Positions 51,071-60,876 of a stretch of 64,000 bases of DNA are shown in pieces; the stretch's first letter is position 1, and the number at the start of each line of letters is the position of its first letter. Under the pieces are notes generated by a model. It was not told the DNA's origin. It made no database searches and saw only the letters and a list, made by a program, of their open reading frames with translations. Source of the stretch: Phytophthora colocasiae (taxonomy: Eukaryota; Oomycota; Peronosporomycetes; Peronosporales; Peronosporaceae); the NCBI GenBank assembly GCA_018806915.1, contig JAGKQI010000061.1, forward strand, positions 1,364,001 to 1,428,000, read 5' to 3'. The position numbers and the translations under genes are program-made.

Positions 51071-52678
51071 TCGGATCCGGGCGCACATTCGCAAAGGTCA
51101 GCGCGACGGCAGATTCCTCGTTCTTCGCGAGAAATTACTTCAGCTCTGGCCCGAGATCTTTGTGAGCCCGATTGGGATCACTGCAAAAGGTGATCACGAC
51201 GTACGGCTTATTAATGATTATTCTTACCCACGAGGAAGCTCGGTGAACGACTTCACCTGCGACGACAACTTCCCAACCGTCTCGTACAACCCCCCGGGCG
51301 ACATTGCCCGACGAATTCACAACCTACAGACTGAGCACCCAGACGCTGAGGTGCTGATGATGCTCGGAGACGTTTCGGGCGCATTTCGGCACGTGCCGAT
51401 CAATGAGAATGCAGTACACATGTTCTCATTTCTATTTGGTGGCTACTTGGTCATCGACCTCGCTTGTGGATTTGGCTGGTGCGGCTCGCCAGCATTCTAC
51501 TCCCTTGCCGGGTCAATTATTAACGACAAGTATGAAGCAACAGCTCCAGTCCACGCCCCGGCCGATTCCAGCAATTTTTCGGGCAATGTGTGGTGTGACG
51601 ACCACACTTGTGTGGAAATTCATACCGGCACCCGCTGTCGCGACGCGAATATTCCCTACGTCGCTCCATGCTGTCAGTACTCGGTCCTTCAGCGATAAAT
51701 GACAAGAAGTTTACTGGCTGGATGAACCTGAATAAGGCACTGGGATTGCTGTGGGATACGGATAAGGGCACTGTTGCCATTCCTGAGAACAAGTTGGAGA
51801 AAACACAAACACGGCTGCGCAAATTGTTACGCGCAGGACGCGCCACCAAATCGGAGCTCAACAAACTTCTCGGGGTAATGAGGCATGTTGCTACGTGTTT
51901 TCCGGCGGCTAGGGCCTTCTACCAGCGCGTTCATGTTGCGGCTATATCGGCTCCTCCGTTCGCTAACAGCACCCTGTCAGTGGATGTTCTCAATGATCTA
52001 CGATGGTTCGACGCAGTTCTCGTCCACAGATATCGGTTTAATGGGATTCCTGTCTCTCAATTTGCTAGCCTTGCCGAACCCGACGTTCACGTTTATATGG
52101 ACGCGTCAGACGATGGTCTCTGTGCACTTGAGCCCCACCGCAAAGAATTCATTCGACTCAAGTTCTCTCTCTCGGTGCAATCGGCATTCCGGTCCGGTTC
52201 GCTCGCTAACTCCATTAATGTGAGAGAACTGCAAAGTGCCGTACTAGCTGCACTCGTATGGGGTCCGCAGTGGAAAAATGGCGCCACTCCCTCGCCGACT
52301 CACGTGCGGCTGCATATTGACAACATGAGCGCCGTTGTGTGGTCCTCGCGGAGGCTTAGCCGCCATCCCACAGCACAGCTCTATAACCGCCTACTCTCGC
52401 TGGCAGAGCTCCAATATCACCTAGTGTTCACTGCAGAACACATCCCGGGAAATTTGAACACAATGGCTGACGCTGGAAGCAGGGCCTGGACCGATTCACA
52501 CCCTCTGTGGAGCAGCTGGACTAACCTCTCTTCATCATGGCGACAGGTACCGATCGTCGCTCCCTTCGACAATCTCTCCGCTGTGTGGGAACAGTGCTGT
52601 TCAGACATGCCCTGGCTCGGACTACCACGGTCAAGTATAACGCAGCCTGGCGCCAGTGGAGCCTTTTCTCCCGCTTGA
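51055..52678 (+). pseudogene. DIRS reverse transcriptase (C-terminal part) and RNase H, frameshifted
   Basis: RT: IRAHIRKGQRDGRFLVLREK, DVRLINDYSYP, MMLGDVSGAFRHVPIN (first Asp), GFGWCGSPAFYSLAG, NVWCDDHTCVEI (DD of the active site). Frame 1 stops at 51698, but homology moves to another frame at about 51655 (LRRSMLSVLGPSAINDKKFTGW), a one-base frameshift. RNase H follows: VYMDASDDGLCALEP, SINVRELQSAVLAALVWG, VRLHIDNMSAVVW, HIPGNLNTMADAGSR. The start of the RT is missing here and lies inverted at 53.2-53.6 kb. Confidence 0.8.
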
Positions 52679-53268
52679 TGGGATGGTCTCCATGGTTTCG
52701 ACACAACACGACATCCAACACGAACAAGCTGTGCTATTTTGCCATTTATCTGTGGAGATATGGTAGTAATAAGGCTCTTCGAGGGAACAAATATTCCACC
52801 ATTCGCTCCAAGTTATCGAGCATTCTGTGGTACCAGCGTCGATACGGGGACATCCAGCTCCTTTCCTCACCCAAGCTCCAAATCTTGTTAAAAGGAATTC
52901 GCCGGCTTTCTGAACCCGTCAGTAAGAAGCAACCTGTGACCCCCGCGTTTCTTCGACTGCTGCGTCGCTCACTCGATCTTCGTCAGCCCCGACAGCGTCT
53001 CTTGTGGGGCAGCGTGCTCATAGCTTACTTCTTCCTGCTACGAAGGTCAGAATACTTGGTGGTTCAAAAGACTCGGTCATTTTACTGCCTCAAGTTCAAG
53101 AACGTTTACTTCACGGATGCACAAGGACGCGTAACACCAGTCGACAGCGCCACTGAATTTGTGATTCGACGGGCGATTGGACTGCAAGCCGGGCTTGATT
53201 TTCCACTGGGGCAGGACCCCATTGCGCACAACACTATTCCATCGTTTGTAGGTAGTGGTGTGAGGTGA
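52537..53268 (+). pseudogene. DIRS tyrosine recombinase, 3' truncated
   Basis: The ATG at 52537 lies within the RNase H frame, a 142-nt overlap typical of DIRS elements. Core-binding region LARTTTVKYNAAWRQWSLFS and FAIYLWRYGSNKALRGNKYSTI; first catalytic Arg in LIAYFFLLRRSEYLV. The HxxR and Tyr motifs are absent: similarity ends about 53,165 (PVDSATEFVI) where the opposite-strand RT fragment begins; the remaining codons are antisense. Confidence 0.75.
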
Positions 53269-53574
53269 GTCTCTGGGAACCGGCAGTTCAAAAAGAGCTT
53301 TGTTGGGTCTTGGATCGTCGTCAGTCTGGTTCCTTACTAGACGCACAAATTCTGGCAGAGATAAGCGTGACCGCTGAGCCAGGTCGGACAGAAATTCAAC
53401 CTCGGACGCATCAATAACATCGATAGACGGAGACGGGACAGGGGGGACCAAATGAAATGTAGACGCAACTTGACACAGACGCGAGCGAGCGCTAGCACTG
53501 GCTCGTTTCTCCAATAGTTTCAACGTGTTGAGGGTTGTCGTGAGAGCAACCGGGCGGTGCTTGCATGGAGCCAC
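53160..53574 (-). pseudogene. DIRS reverse transcriptase, N-terminal fragment
   Basis: Start MAPCKHRPVALTTTLNTLKL, then FVRLVRNQTDDDPRPNKALF and YKRWNSVVRNGVLPQW...RPSNH, a pattern seen just before the RT core in oomycete DIRS proteins. It breaks off at RPSNHKFS, and the expected next segment (HADRIRAHIRKGQRDG) is found on the other strand at 51,057. Confidence 0.6.
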
Positions 53575-53604
53575 CGCTGGAGTGCCTGGAGGTGAGAGGC
53601 AGCA

Positions 53605-55443
53605 TCATGACTCCTGGGAGTCAGCCGCCAACCCATTGTAGTTCGCCACGATGAAGTGCTTAACAATTTCCGGTAGCACAGCGGGACTAAAGTGTGCGCG
53701 CTTCGCATCAAAGCAGCCACCTGTGCCATTTCCGGAACAGCCCATCTTAGAAAGTGACCGCATGCACAGTGACTTGGAACCTTGAGTCGGAAGAGCGGCC
53801 AGAACTTCCGGAGGAACTGAAGCTTTTGGTCGTGGCGTTTCTCCACGGCGGGGGGCGTTAGGAGTCAGACGTCGACGGGGTGCGGGGTGATTGTCAGCTC
53901 GATGATCTTTTCGCAGGTCCTTAATCTCGAGGAGCTCTTCATCGTTACGGGAGAACTCGGTATAGACGTCCATCGATGCATCGAATTCGCGTGACACAGT
54001 GAGACTGCGGAACTTGCCGAACTTGTTGGTTACCCAGTACGCGACCAGCTTCCAACCTGATGTATCATCATCCGAGATGCCCTTGAACGAGTCGACGAAT
54101 GAAATTGCGGTGTCAATGAGCTGAACAATTGATGAGTTGTAGAAACGGGAAGCAAAGGTGCGTAGGCACCGGAGAGCACCACAAATATCATGCCGTGACG
54201 ACGCAGAAGGGGCCGGCCGTAGCGTATTCTTTTCGGAAAAATCTGTCCGGCTCGTCGTGGACTCCAGTGCGGTTGCCCTGTCCAGTACTCCGGCGGGTCG
54301 GCAGTGCATGACCGACAGGCCTCGAGTCCCAAAGCCAAAATCGTAGAGCCCACGGAGAACGGGTGGGGACGCTAGAAACTGAACGTGGACCGATTGCTGC
54401 ATGTATTCGAGTAGTGATTGGCATGACTTACCTTGAAACCGACTGTTGACGATGGTCTGGTGAACACGTTGCTGTGTTGCTGATGGGCGGAATGAGCCGC
54501 GCAGGTGGCGAGAGCCGTAATCACTGCCTCCGTCTTCTGATGGTCGATCGTCACGTAATTCCACAGAGTCAGCTGAAGGGCGGCGGCGCTTTCCGAGAGA
54601 TCGGTTCTGAAGACGGACTTCTCTGACATCGTCAGCTTCAGAACCACTTGACATGTCGAGAATGGAGTCCTGGAGGTCCGCTGGCGGAAAATCAACAGCG
54701 ACGTCGATTGGACCTGAAGAGGGGGGGACTGGACCGGGGGAAGATGCCTGGGGATCTTTGTATAAATCGAGCTTACTTTTCTTGCGTGGACCCATGCACA
54801 CATCGAGAATGTGTTGACGCCGGACTTGAACCACCTGGAGGTCATGCGGGCGGACGAGAGGGACCGTATCGTCGGGATTAAAGGGAATCGTCAATAGGGA
54901 AAGCACAGCAGGGGGTAGGGGACCACGGCGTTTACGACACGCCACGCATACAGAGTCCTGTTGCTGAAGTAGTTCTTTAGCGTTCAGCAACATGTCAGGA
55001 GTGGTTGAACCGTCTTGGAGCGCATAGTTAATTGGGTCGACCTTGATAATCCGCGGAGGATCGCACAGCTTGACCGCGACAAAGCCCGATGCAGAGAGTA
55101 CCGTCAATGTTGGGCCGTCATGGCTATAGTCGTAACGGGTTGCTACACCATAAGCCCACTGGCCTATACACATCCCGTTTTGGCCCACAAACGCGACGGG
55201 GTGACCAACGTAGTCACCCGGCCACAGAGTGGCCTCAGACGGATCCACCACGCGTGGCAACAGGGTCTCCGCTGGGATACGGATTTCTGGACCGTCACCG
55301 TCGGAGTCGGGACCCACTGGGCAGACTATCGCAAAACCGTCATCAACACGGTTCACGCGTACGTAGCCGAACCCAGGAAGCTCTGGAGCATGGAGAGGGC
55401 CCACAAACGCGAGCGAACCGACGGCTAAAGCCCTTGAGACCAT
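53605..55443 (-). CDS. DIRS Gag-like protein
   Basis: 612 aa, an uninterrupted frame starting MVSRALAVGSLAFVGPLHAP. The first third is a beta-rich region with PGDYVGHPVAFVGQNGMCIGQW and a CxxC (VCVACRKRRG). The middle is disordered (SSGPIDVAVDF, GKRRRPSADSVELRDDRPSEDGGSDYG). The last third is helical and ends with a Cys/His cluster (CMRSLSKMGCSGNGTGGCFDAKRAHF), probably a nucleic-acid-binding knuckle. Oomycete DIRS elements carry such an ORF upstream of the RT frame, which follows here 30 nt downstream on the same strand. Intact, unlike the rest of the element. Confidence 0.6.
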   Translation of the reverse strand: MVSRALAVGSLAFVGPLHAPELPGFGYVRVNRVDDGFAIVCPVGPDSDGDGPEIRIPAETLLPRVVDPSEATLWPGDYVGHPVAFVGQNGMCIGQWAYGVATRYDYSHDGPTLTVLSASGFVAVKLCDPPRIIKVDPINYALQDGSTTPDMLLNAKELLQQQDSVCVACRKRRGPLPPAVLSLLTIPFNPDDTVPLVRPHDLQVVQVRRQHILDVCMGPRKKSKLDLYKDPQASSPGPVPPSSGPIDVAVDFPPADLQDSILDMSSGSEADDVREVRLQNRSLGKRRRPSADSVELRDDRPSEDGGSDYGSRHLRGSFRPSATQQRVHQTIVNSRFQGKSCQSLLEYMQQSVHVQFLASPPVLRGLYDFGFGTRGLSVMHCRPAGVLDRATALESTTSRTDFSEKNTLRPAPSASSRHDICGALRCLRTFASRFYNSSIVQLIDTAISFVDSFKGISDDDTSGWKLVAYWVTNKFGKFRSLTVSREFDASMDVYTEFSRNDEELLEIKDLRKDHRADNHPAPRRRLTPNAPRRGETPRPKASVPPEVLAALPTQGSKSLCMRSLSKMGCSGNGTGGCFDAKRAHFSPAVLPEIVKHFIVANYNGLAADSQES

Positions 55444-55509
55444 GTTTGCAGAAGAGAAGAGAGGCTTGTGAAGGAGAAGAGAGGACTTGACTATCTGTGA
55501 TCTAGAATC

Positions 55510-56111
55510 GAAGTGAGATCTCGCTGTGGTCCCGTGCCTTCCTACCGTTCTAACTTTAGAGCTTCTTCCTGGTATCTTACCACTACGGAAAACCGATCAT
55601 CCTCCGGACTGATCCACAGGTTTACAAGCACCCAGTCGGCTTTAACCACCAGAAAACCACTATTGCCATTCACGTGTGCCAAGCACTTACGTATCTCCAT
55701 TCTCTTGCTTCGCCTGTTATTCACCGAGACCTCAAGTCCCGCAACATCCTACTTAACAAGGCCGTGGTAGCAAAGCTGTCAGACTTTGGTATCTCTCGTG
55801 AAAGGCTGGACCAAACGATGACTGCAAACAGGGGGCACATGTCTGTGGATGGCATCAGAAGTCATGCTAGGCGAGCGATACGACGTCAAAGCCGACATGT
55901 TTTCCTTTGGAGTGGTGATGGACGTGTTCTTGCAGATGCGACGTTATTTCAGAGAGTTGCTGCTGGAACTGTTCGTGTCGAGTTTTCGGATCAAAACTCG
56001 CTTATCACAGAGCTGGCTTGCGCTTGTGTGTCCGTAGATCCAAGCACTCGACCAAGCGCTCCTGAAGCCATGTTCAGGCTTCAAGTATCTATTCGCAATG
56101 GTCTACCGTAG
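55510..56111 (+). pseudogene. RLK kinase-domain fragment, decayed
   Basis: From about 55605 the sequence reads [53 protein letters not shown], then shifts frame (NRGHMSV...). [23 protein letters not shown] is in a second frame at 55849, and after a deletion of the LSELDVHTMPYA region it resumes in the first frame ([18 protein letters not shown]...[11 protein letters not shown]) to a stop at 56111. Upstream traces (55510-55600) suggest a heavily deleted N-lobe. It has at least two frameshifts and two deletions. Lies directly beside the DIRS element. Confidence 0.8.
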
Positions 56112-56215
56112 TTCAGCTCGGTTTCTTGAGTGTTCTGTTTGCTTGATTTGAAACCCACAAAATATAGGCAGTGACTTTTGCTAGTTAAAGACCACGAAAC
56201 ATAGTTGCCACCTTT

Positions 56216-56312
56216 GGTATGCCTTTTTTTGGGTCAAACTCTGCGCAGGTCAACTCGTGCGCAAGTCTCTTTTTGGGTCAACTTCTGCGCAAGTTGCGCA
56301 GAAGTTGACCCT
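56216..56312. repeat. left terminal inverted repeat of MULE 2
   Basis: Pairs with about 58660-58756. Includes an internal palindrome CTTCTGCGCAA / TTGCGCAGAAG at 56281-56303. Confidence 0.8.
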
Positions 56313-56429
56313 TGAAGAGGCCATTATTTTACTAAGTGATAAAACTGTAACAAATTATTTTTCTTACGCCTAAAATTTTATTAATTATTTGAGGATGAAA
56401 GCTTAAAAGGAATTTTGTTTTTTTTCTGT

Positions 56430-56760
56430 AAGTTTAGTATGCCTATACGGCGTGCGATTAGATAGGCCGTTGCTGATCATGTGGCGTGGGTTCAAACCCC
56501 ACTCCTGTAGAGAAGCTCGATGCTTGAGGTAAGTGTCGTGTGCAAATCCTCTGTCAGATCTGAGACATAACCAAGGACCTGGGTCGTCCGTCACGCTCTT
56601 CAGAGTGAGTCTCTTGTGATCAGACTCGACTTGACTATTACTAGTAATAACCCACCGTGACAGTTCAGTCGCTAAGTCGTTTGGCAGATGGTAAACGGGA
56701 TTAATCCCTGGGCACAAACGTTCTCAGTTGGTTAGAGCCTCTACCTTTACACGTTTTGAC
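56430..56760 (+). other. tRNA-like Pol III box remnants (candidate SINE pieces)
   Basis: A 17-nt T-arm (GTGGGTTCAAACCCCAC, about 56492-56508) with a perfect 5-bp stem and box B, and downstream a box-A-like TCTCAGTTGGTTAGAGCC (about 56723-56740). The order (B before A) means they are not one tRNA gene; no full cloverleaf can be drawn. They lie inside MULE 2. Confidence 0.3.
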
Positions 56761-56926
56761 AATGTCAAAGCTGTATAGTGGAATCAAGTCATTTTTATAC
56801 TTTCTAAATTTTGAAAGCAATACAACTCTAAAAAATCCTTCAAATTCATGTTTATTATTCTGTATTGTTTGATTTCATTGAATGTAAGAATGCAAATTGA
56901 AAGAAGAGTGAACTCTAGACTACTTT

Positions 56927-58308
56927 TTAGTACTCCGGTGACATCCCCATTCCGTGATCACTGTTGGAATCCTCATCGCTGTCCGAATCCGAAGCGTCCA
57001 ATCCAGAATCGTCCACAAAGTCCGAGTCCAACTCGAATCTTGGTGCTTGTTGGGGGTCAGCGTGTTCTGGATATGGCCCTACGGTTGGAAATATCTTCGA
57101 TGAGGCGTACATTTTCGCGACTCTGGCGCTCGATGGCACTGATGAACTGGATCACGTCTGGATGTGGCACTGGAAATGCTTCGTTTAGTGTCGGTTGTAC
57201 CGTTCGAGAGGATTATTCGTTCTATTCACGATGTCTTCGTCCAACCCATTGATATTCCACCACTCCGGCACAAATTTCTTGATCCATGTGCGCTTGAAAT
57301 ATTTCCAGAACTTCTTCCAGTTGTCCTTTGAATAGGAGATTCCTTAGTCTCCCCAGTCGCGCTTAATCATGTGACGAACATCTTGAATCCCGCGAAAAAC
57401 AATATCACATCGACGAATCACAGTGAGGCGGCGATCAATGCATTCTTCGCGCATGGCGAGACTCACCTCAGCCTCCAAAATGTTCAAATTAAGAATTTTT
57501 AAGCGCAAAGCTTGCTTGAAGTGAAAGAGACACAGCTCACAATCCTTGAATTTGAAAACTGATCCTTGACTATCTTGATCGTCGCATACTCGAAATCATA
57601 CACAACACGGGAAGGGTCAGGACGATTCTTAGTAGCGATACAGATGTAGTTGAAGAGAAGTTCATACACCCGTGTAGTTTTTCCAGATGTCAATACATAC
57701 CAGATTGGAAGGTACAGGTCCGAAATTGGGTCATACATCATAACAATCATTAGTTGGTAGAAGCGAATTGGGACACAACGATACGTCGCGTCGATGAAAA
57801 GAGAGGATTGACGCTGCTTCATTCGATCCATGAGCTTTGGGTGTGCCCATCCAATCACTCTGTGAAGAACTTCGTCTTCGTAAGTATGCCCACGGTATGT
57901 TACTGACTTAGAGTCTGTTACCGGTTCTACGCCATCTGGATGTCGAGAATCGCCTTCATCGCCATGACGGTCGTTCTCTGCATCGAAGTTGTCGTCACCT
58001 TCAACCAAACGATCATCACTCTCCTCGTCAAGGCTATCGTCAGCTTGACCCTCGTCTCTGTCGCCCCACACAGATTCTGAACTTGACGACCGGTTAGACA
58101 TCATCTCCGTATATCGCGGGTCGTCATCATCACCATCACGATCGAAACTCCAGTGGGAGTCGGATGGTGATGACTGACTCGGAATGATCTCAGTGTGTCC
58201 CGACGACACATCACTCATAGGGGAGCCTTGCATGGAGCCTTCGCCTTCACTGACACGCGAGGGGAGAATTTCAAGGTTGTCGTCGGAGGTGTAGTCGGGT
58301 CGGGACAT
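56927..58308 (-). pseudogene. MULE transposase, decayed
   Basis: Frame 58308-57499 starts MSRPDYTSDDNLEILPS with a long acidic region, then the MULE core: VIGWAHPKLMDRMKQRQSSL, FIDATYRCVP (first Asp), VVYDFEYATIKIVKDQ (second Asp). A frameshift near 57525 ends it, but the next frame continues LFHFKQALRLK, WWNINGLDED and RTNNPLERYNRH, with a stop near 57345 and others. The C-terminal acidic end (about 57139-56927, DSDEDSNSDHGMGMSPEY) remains. Distant relative of the MULE 1 transposase (shared IGWAHP, RTNNPLER). Confidence 0.85.
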
Positions 58309-58659
58309 GGTGCCGGAAAGGGGCTTGGTTGCTCTTGGACTTGGTAGTGGACTTGGGTCGGAAAGATTGAAAATGAGGTGCTAGGAAATGAACAAGTGTT
58401 GGTTGTCCTCGTGCAGTGCCGGGTGGGATCGACCAAAATCTCCTACAGATGCCACACCTAAAAATCACACCGTCTCATGTTACACAGTCTCGTTTTACGC
58501 AGTGTCGTGTAGGCTATACTCTACACAAGTGTGGGAACATCCCACGAATCGTTTCGTAACGAACACGCTAGGTTCAGTTATAGTTTAACATACGCGATAT
58601 GATTGGTTGAATTTCAGATTAATTTATAAAACCTGGCAGTTTGACCACGATTTGACCCA

Positions 58660-58756
58660 CGAAAAGACATGCGCAAGAGTTGCGCAGAAGTTGACCCAAA
58701 AAGAGAGTTGCGCACGAGTTGACCTGCGCAGAGTTTGACCCAAAAAAAATCGTTCC
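58660..58756. repeat. right terminal inverted repeat of MULE 2
   Basis: Complement of the left arm, ending GACCCAAAAAAAATCGTTCC before the TSD. Confidence 0.8.
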
Positions 58757-58848
58757 GCCACCTTTACGATGGCGCAGCGCCTGTCAAGGTGAGCCTTTAC
58801 CGCTTGAATACGCCATGGCGAATCAAGTCTCACCTAAACCAGCACCCC

Positions 58849-60583
58849 ATGTTTCTTTTCGTATGTTCCGACGCTTTCGTGGTCGTCTCCTTGCAACATT
58901 TCAGTCTTGATTTGCTACTCACCCGCTATTGCAGCGGTTCCTGGTTCTCTGCTCTCCTGCCACCCCACTCATGGCTGCTGAGGCCATGTACTCGGTCTCC
59001 TCTTCGTTCCTTGGAGACCAGTGTGGTGGAACTCCGTATACGGTGACAATCGCCCGAGCCGATGACTGCACCGCTGAAACGTGTGCTCCCAGTAACATTT
59101 CCACTGCTGATATGATGACTGTCGAATGCTCTGCGAACCCTGTTCAAGCCACCAGAGACAAGTTTGGGAGCTCCCCGTACATTATCGAGTTAGTTTATGC
59201 AGATGCGACTTGCTCCGACTTCGCAATTGGCTACGGGTATCCTGCGTCCGGGACGTGTGTAGGTGGCTACAACGAGACGGACAGCTTGTACGTGATCGCC
59301 AGTCTCAACGAGAACGGCTCTGCGTCCATTGAGCTATTCCCTGATCGATCATGTCTGTCCACGACTCTGTATGACATCGAAGCTGGAGACAAAGAGGCCG
59401 TAGCAACACACGAATGCGATGCCAATTGGTTTAAGTGGTACAGCAGCAACGACGTGGAGGCCAGTGGAAGCTCGTCAACGTCAGGCTCATCAGCACGAGA
59501 CGACCCTACTAGTACTGGACTCAGCAACGGAGCTATCCTGGGTATTGTTATAGGAGTTTTCGCCTTCGTTATGGTATTCCTCGTGGGAGTTTTCATTCAT
59601 CAACGACAAAAGAAGACGATTCTACCAATTCCAAGACCAGTCTTCGATCCGTTAGTTCGTCTTCACTTGAAGCTGCAATGCGAGGTCAAACTGGTCTTTG
59701 GAATGACGATATCATCACGACGAAAAGAGTGCCAAGAGCTAAAGTTTTGACGGAGAAATTAATCAGTCGAGGTTCGTTCGGAGAAGTGTACACTGGCGTT
59801 TACAACGACAAACGAGTGGCAGTCAAGATGCTTCTTCCTGCGTCAAGAGATAACATTACGCTCGTCAACGAGTTCCTCGCCGAAGCGAAAATGACTGCGA
59901 CGATGGACCACCCGCACATTGTCGCGTTCATTGGGGTGGCCTGGGACTCCCTCTCTGATCTCTGCGTTGTTCTGGAGTACATGGATGGTGGAGAATTGCG
60001 TTCTTTACTGAACAATTATCTGGATTTGAACCACCCCATCGGATTTAACCGACAAAAGGCTACTATTGCCCTTGAGGTTTGCCATGCTCTGACCTACTTG
60101 CACTCTCTGATGCCTCCGGTCATCCATCGAGACCTCAAGTCTCGGAATATACTGCTTGATAGTAACATGGTGGCCAAACTCTCGGATTTCGGTATTTCTC
60201 GTGAACGTCTTGACCGAACCATGACTGCAGGCGTTGGATCTTCGTTGTGGATGGCCCCCGAGGTGATGCTAGGCGAACGGTACGATGATAAAGCGGATAT
60301 GTTCTCGTTCGGCGTGGTTTTATCCGAGTTGGACGTGCATTCACTTCCCTACACACGTTCAAGGAAAGAGAACCTCGATTCCAATGGACGAGAAATAGCC
60401 GACTCGGTTCTCCTTCAAAAAGTGGCGTTAGGGACTTTGCAAGTCGAATTCTCGAATTCAAAACCCAGATCGATTGGGGAATTGGGTCGGGCATGTATTT
60501 CCATTGATCCAACTGAGCGTCCGAGTGCAGCAGAGGCGCTGTACAGACTCCAGATGATATTATCCAAGAGGAGAATTCTATAA
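58849..60583 (+). pseudogene. receptor-like TKL kinase 3 (RLK3), one frameshift in the juxtamembrane region
   Basis: A tiny first exon (ATG TTT CTT TTC, 58849-58860) and a 74-nt intron (58861-58934, GTATGT...TTGCAG) give a plausible signal peptide (MFLFRFLVLCSPATPLMAAEA). The ectodomain has all eight family cysteines (DQC, DDC, ETC, VEC, ATC, GTC, RSC, HEC) and ends KWYSSND; a Ser stalk and TM segment (ILGIVIGVFAFVMVFLVGVF) follow. Near 59605-59615, in an A/G-rich run, one base appears lost: the frame then stops at 59750 while the kinase continues in another frame with [47 protein letters not shown] and WMAPEV to 60583. Everything else is intact, so the frameshift is recent or a sequencing error. 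Confidence 0.8.
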
Positions 60584-60829
60584 ACCGAGTGTACTGTAAT
60601 TTAAGTTGTAGATTTTCATGTTGACAATTGCATTGCTATTGCTACTTCTCGTCGTGGTCATTTCATGTGGCAAATCTCCGGGATGGTTGTTCACGGGACG
60701 TTAGATCACGAGACGATGTGATGTATCCACAATGGCCCGGAGCTGTAGTACAGCCTGTACACGTTTTGGTATTCAACTCCCACTCTACTGTCCATTGGCT
60801 TCCTCGTTGCGTTTGACTCTCGATTGATG
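60584..60829. other. short spacer upstream of RLK4
   Basis: Contains TCACGGGACG and GATCACGAGACG (about 60695-60715), related to the tandem repeat at 4057-4147. Confidence 0.4.
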
Positions 60830-60848
60830 GCATTCATTTTCCATTCGG
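60830..60848 (+). promoter_or_regulatory. oomycete-type Inr upstream of RLK4
   Basis: GCATTCATTTTCCATTCGG is one of the best Inr-like matches in the window, 28 nt before the ATG at 60877. Confidence 0.5.
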
Positions 60849-60876
60849 ATCCTCCTTCGAGACACACTGGAATCGG

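Larger units (their letters stand above)
51055..55500. mobile_element. DIRS-type retrotransposon, internally rearranged
   Basis: Contains the DIRS set: Gag-like protein (minus, 55443-53605), the first part of the reverse transcriptase (minus, 53574 to about 53160), the rest of the RT with RNase H (plus, about 51055-52678) and a tyrosine recombinase (plus, from 52537, overlapping RNase H as usual in DIRS). The RT is cut where minus and plus halves meet in order, consistent with inversion of about 51,055-53,160. Terminal repeats were not identified. Confidence 0.7.
56216..58756 (-). mobile_element. Mutator-like element (MULE) 2
   Basis: Flanked by a perfect 9-bp target duplication GCCACCTTT (56207-56215 and 58757-58765), the standard MULE TSD length. 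Inverted termini share TTTTTTTGGGTCAAACTC, then TGCGCAGGTCAACTCGTGCG and CTTTTTGGGTCAACTTCTGC over about 90 bp; the outermost 8 nt (GGTATGCC / GGAACGAT) are degenerate. A decayed transposase lies inside on the minus strand. Inserted between the RLK kinase fragment and RLK3. Confidence 0.88.

Noticed and set aside
53846..54845. Additional minus and plus frames inside the DIRS Gag gene
   Set aside because: They are other-frame shadows of the intact 612-codon frame with no motif.
56420..56760. Possible tRNA genes
   Set aside because: Box B and box A motifs are present but in the wrong order and without matching acceptor or anticodon stems; no cloverleaf can be formed.
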